Source: Poecilobothrus nobilitatus
Lineage: Eukaryota > Arthropoda > Insecta > Diptera > Dolichopodidae
DNA: 64,000 bases
Assembly: GCA_947095535.1 (NCBI GenBank)
Contig: OX352773.1
Coordinates: 71,070,591-71,134,590 of the forward strand
Direction: 5' to 3'
The notes below the pieces were generated by a model. The model saw only the letters and a list, made by a program, of their open reading frames with translations. It was not told the origin of the DNA and ran no database searches. Positions 61,355 to 64,000 of this stretch are shown here, piece after piece (within the stretch, counting starts at the first letter, position 1; each line of letters begins with the position of its first letter). The position numbers and the translations under genes are program-made.

Positions 61355-61900
61355 AAATTTTTCCCCTCCCTCCCTCCATCTGTTCGTTTGATATTTACAA
61401 AAAATTTGCTCTGTTTAAAGAAGAGGAATGACATTGTAACCATGGATTGGTCTTATTAAAAAGATTAATAGTGGTGTGGAACAACTATTTTTATCCCATC
61501 TATTTTGGCTCTACAGATCCTCAATTTTGGACAAAACAATTCTTTGTAATGTTTGTATCTCAAAGTTGGGACCGCCTTATAGTTTTTGTTATATACGAAA
61601 TTTTAGTTCGAGTATCCTATAACACCTTTATCCAGAAGTTTGAAATTTTCAGAGGAGGAAGATATTTGAAAATTACCTCAGAGAAAATATTTGTAAATCC
61701 TCTTATTTAAGAGCTATTAGGGGCCGAAATTCGAAAACTGTCTAGTTTTAGACACTTATTGTAACTTGGACATCTGTGCAAATTTATTGTAACTAATTGA
61801 AACTTAAAATTTAAAGATTAAGGATACTTAATATACTGTGTTAAGGGTTTCTCTTAATTTTATAGACCTTACCTTAATTTTGAAGAAAGTGTTATTTTGT
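61355..61900 (+). repeat. Repeat R1, decayed near full-unit copy
   Basis: CCCTCCATCTGTTCGTTTGATATTTACAAAA, TAACCATGGATTGGTCTTATTAAAAA, TGGAACAACTATTTTTATCCC, TTTAAGAGCTATTAGGGGCC and TTTTAGACACTTATTGTAACTT follow the R1 order. An open frame of 87 codons (61447-61710) lies within it. The intact R1 copies are noncoding, so this frame is accidental. Confidence 0.7.
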
Positions 61901-62105
61901 TTTTCATAATTCTTTCGTCTTATACATCCTTAATTTTACATACTACCTTCTTTTTTTTATATCAATAAATAGAAAAAGTTTATAGAAAAAGCGTTTTAAA
62001 AAGCTTCATTTTTATATCTTGATAGGTATTCAATTAATATTATATATATCAAAAGGTTTAAAGTGTATTTAATCATTACTCTTAAATTTTTTTTTTATTT
62101 CATTT

Positions 62106-62160
62106 TCTAATTACTTTAATTAAATTAATAAAATTACTTTTCTTTTTTTTTTCAGGTAAG
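62106..62160 (+). promoter_or_regulatory. Candidate recursive splice site (ratchet point)
   Basis: A CTAAT branch-point-like word (62107-62111) and a run TTTTCTTTTTTTTTTTCAG ending at 62155 abut GTAAGA (62156-62161) with no exon between. This juxtaposition, (Y)nCAG|GTAAG, is the known signature of zero-length exons that remove long fly introns in steps. It lies on the + strand, the strand of the exon candidates, 1.8 kb before the 3' acceptor of a roughly 45-kb intron, which is the kind of intron where such sites are found. Alternatively the acceptor could serve a noncoding exon starting GTAAGAAAATTAAAAATGG. Confidence 0.5.
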
Positions 62161-63961
62161 AAAATTAAAAATGGTGGAAAATAATAAAAAACACTAAATA
62201 ATGCAATTTATCAGTTCATAAAGGTGAAATTAATTAAGGGCCACAAAATTGAAGCTTATGGAATTTAATTCGAAAACGCTTGGTATTTTTTCAAAAAGGA
62301 AATAATGCCCGTGTGCTTTAATTTGACTTCGAGAAAAATTAAAGCTTGTTTAAATAATAAAAATATGTACAATGATAAAACGAAATTAACATAAAACTGA
62401 CACTTTTATAGAAGAAAAAAATTATTGTTCTTTAAATGACACTAAGTACTCAAAAGTTTTTTTTTTCAAAATAAAAAAACGGAAGCCCATATATATTGCT
62501 ACTCAATATAGCTATAAGATTATTTTCTATGTCACCATCCCATTTTTACATTCTCATTCCATTTCAATAAAGAAGGTGCAGGAAGTCTCATCTTTTATCA
62601 TTTTCTAATTTAAAATGACCGTGTTGATGTGGGTACACTTACATATACACTGATTAATTTTGTTTAATTGTTAAGATAATAACTTAAAGGCTTGTTGTAA
62701 TAATTATTTACATCAGTATAATTTTAATCTATAAATAAACGATCCAAAAAAAAAAAAAAACTTAAGAAAACTTTTAATTAAAAGATCATAGTAAACACTT
62801 TTCACCATTAATTACTATTAATCTTTAAATTTATTTACCTGAAGTCGCATGTTTTACAAAAAAAAAAACAGAAATCTCATTCTCATTTTTACAGCAATCC
62901 TTTAAAAAAAAATACTACTTACCATCAACTTCTTTTACTATAGTTTAAATTTATAATAAAACGATTTATTTAAATAAAAGTCATCTTAAAGAACAACAAA
63001 AAAAAAAAGTTAAAAATCTAATTATAAAAATTAAATAAGAAAAATGAACTTGTCCTGTAATGAAATTAAACAGCATAGCATTGACACTTTTTTTTCTATT
63101 TGTTTTTGTTTTCTCTTTTGTTTTTTTTCTTTTTTCTCAATTTAAAACTTTAACCCACCATATAAGTTTTAGATTTACTAATCATGAATTGAAACAATGC
63201 TATACAAAAAAAAAAAAAAAAAAAAACAGTAAAAAAAAAAAATGAAAATTGCGTAGATCCATTGAAACATCAATGTGTCACATGACATTATTTTAGACAT
63301 TAGGTAATTTTTGTCACAATCTTTTTGTTATTTTATTTTTATTTTGATTGTTTTTTTTTTTTGTTTTTTTTTTTTTTTAAGTCAATTACTAAATCAATAA
63401 ATTTTTAAAGTTTTTAGTCAGAGTATTTATAATGGAACAAAATGAATTAAAACAAGTTCATTTTCATGAGAAAAATTTTTATATTTTTACAAATCAATGA
63501 TACCAAACTATGTATACATGTATGTGTATAATTAGAATTTTTGATCATAGATTTAAATCAATTTGAATGATTAAAATATAATATTAATTAAATTATACAT
63601 TTAAATATTTTACTTTTGTATAGGCTTTCTCTCATCTTCAATTATATACAATATATATATAATATATTATGCATATTTTATTACAAAATTATTTTATCTT
63701 AATTAAAAGATTTTTAAATAACGTATAACGTAAAGAAATATATTACAAGTATATATACTTATTACATATGTATCTTTTAATTTATTTGATAGGTGAATTA
63801 AAATTAAAACAACAAAAATCTGACATAAAAACTTAAATAGACCGATGATGTAAAAAAAAAAAATATACAACTAAAGTTAGTAAAGTTATTATGTATATGT
63901 ATATGTACAAGTATATGTATATTTGATTTGATATTTTTTTTAATTTTTTTACTTTTAATAG
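62161..63961. other. Last intron segment before the 3' exon candidate
   Basis: AT-rich and homopolymeric, ending in the pyrimidine tract TTTTTTTTAATTTTTTTACTTTTAATAG, whose AG is 63960-63961. No other exon seen. Confidence 0.45.
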
Positions 63962-64000
63962 TTCTTAAAATGCCAAAAGCGGCATCTACTTTCAAAACAT
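63962..64000 (+). CDS. Candidate common downstream exon, cut by the window end
   Basis: After AG at 63961 the sequence TTCTTAAAATGCCAAAAGCG and onwards is open to the window end in the frame (TT)CTT AAA ATG CCA. This is the frame required by the phase-1 ends of exons A and B. One of the other frames hits TAA at once. The peptide is (V)LKMPKAASTFKT... with an internal ATG (63970) in a good AAAATG context. That ATG could itself start translation from noncoding first exons. GCGGCATC gives local GC enrichment. Only 39 bases are visible, so the family cannot be identified. Confidence 0.42.

Larger units (their letters stand above)
19284..63961 (+). other. Candidate long intron (about 44.7 kb) joining exon B to the 3' exon
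   Basis: Bounded by GTAAAT at 19284 and a pyrimidine tract plus AG at 63960-63961. No convincing coding exon lies between them. It contains a recursive splice-site candidate 1.8 kb before its 3' end and many transposable-element insertions in both orientations. The exon-A version of the intron starts at 14971 and would be about 49 kb. Confidence 0.4.

Noticed and set aside
61447..61710. 87-codon open frame (+)
   Set aside because: It sits inside a decayed R1 copy, and the better-preserved R1 copies are not open in this frame.

Overview
This window is extremely AT-rich eukaryotic DNA, full of long A and T homopolymers, TA microsatellites and dispersed repeats. It has no prokaryotic gene organisation and no long open reading frame that looks like a real protein. 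The repeat content fits an insect: tRNA-derived SINEs, relics of jockey-type LINEs, and MITE or foldback elements. The TATATACATATGTATA-style microsatellites and a juxtaposed 3'/5' splice site lean towards a fly, but the species cannot be named.

The only coding sequence I can argue for is three very short exon candidates on the + strand. Two look like alternative first coding exons (start codons at 14934/14946 and 19256). Each ends after the first base of a codon (phase 1) directly against GTAAAT. The third lies at the right edge: a pyrimidine tract and AG (63960-63961) precede sequence that is open in exactly the phase-1 frame and runs out of the window. Between them is a candidate intron of about 45-49 kb. 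Near its 3' end (62155/62156) a T-rich tract ending in CAG abuts GTAAG, which is the signature of a recursive (ratchet) splice site. The window therefore looks like the 5' part of a large insect gene with alternative promoters. The gene itself is not identified.

Layout: 1-14.9 kb is repeat-rich DNA upstream of the first exon candidate (SINE-A x5, SINE-C, fragments of repeat R1, a foldback locus, a LINE relic). 14.9-19.3 kb holds the two first-exon candidates. 19.3-62.2 kb is the long intron with tandem repeats, a jockey relic, R1 and R2 copies, a MULE-like foldback element with perfect 10-bp target duplication, an internal duplication carrying two SINE-B insertions, a pogo-like MITE and three more SINE-A copies. 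62.2-64.0 kb is the last intron segment and the partial downstream exon.

The most informative repeat observation is that SINE-A and SINE-B share a tRNA-like head and a hairpin but have unrelated 3' tails. A non-cloverleaf stem in the head shows a compensatory base change between the families. R1, SINE-A, R2 and foldback names are labels used here, not database names.
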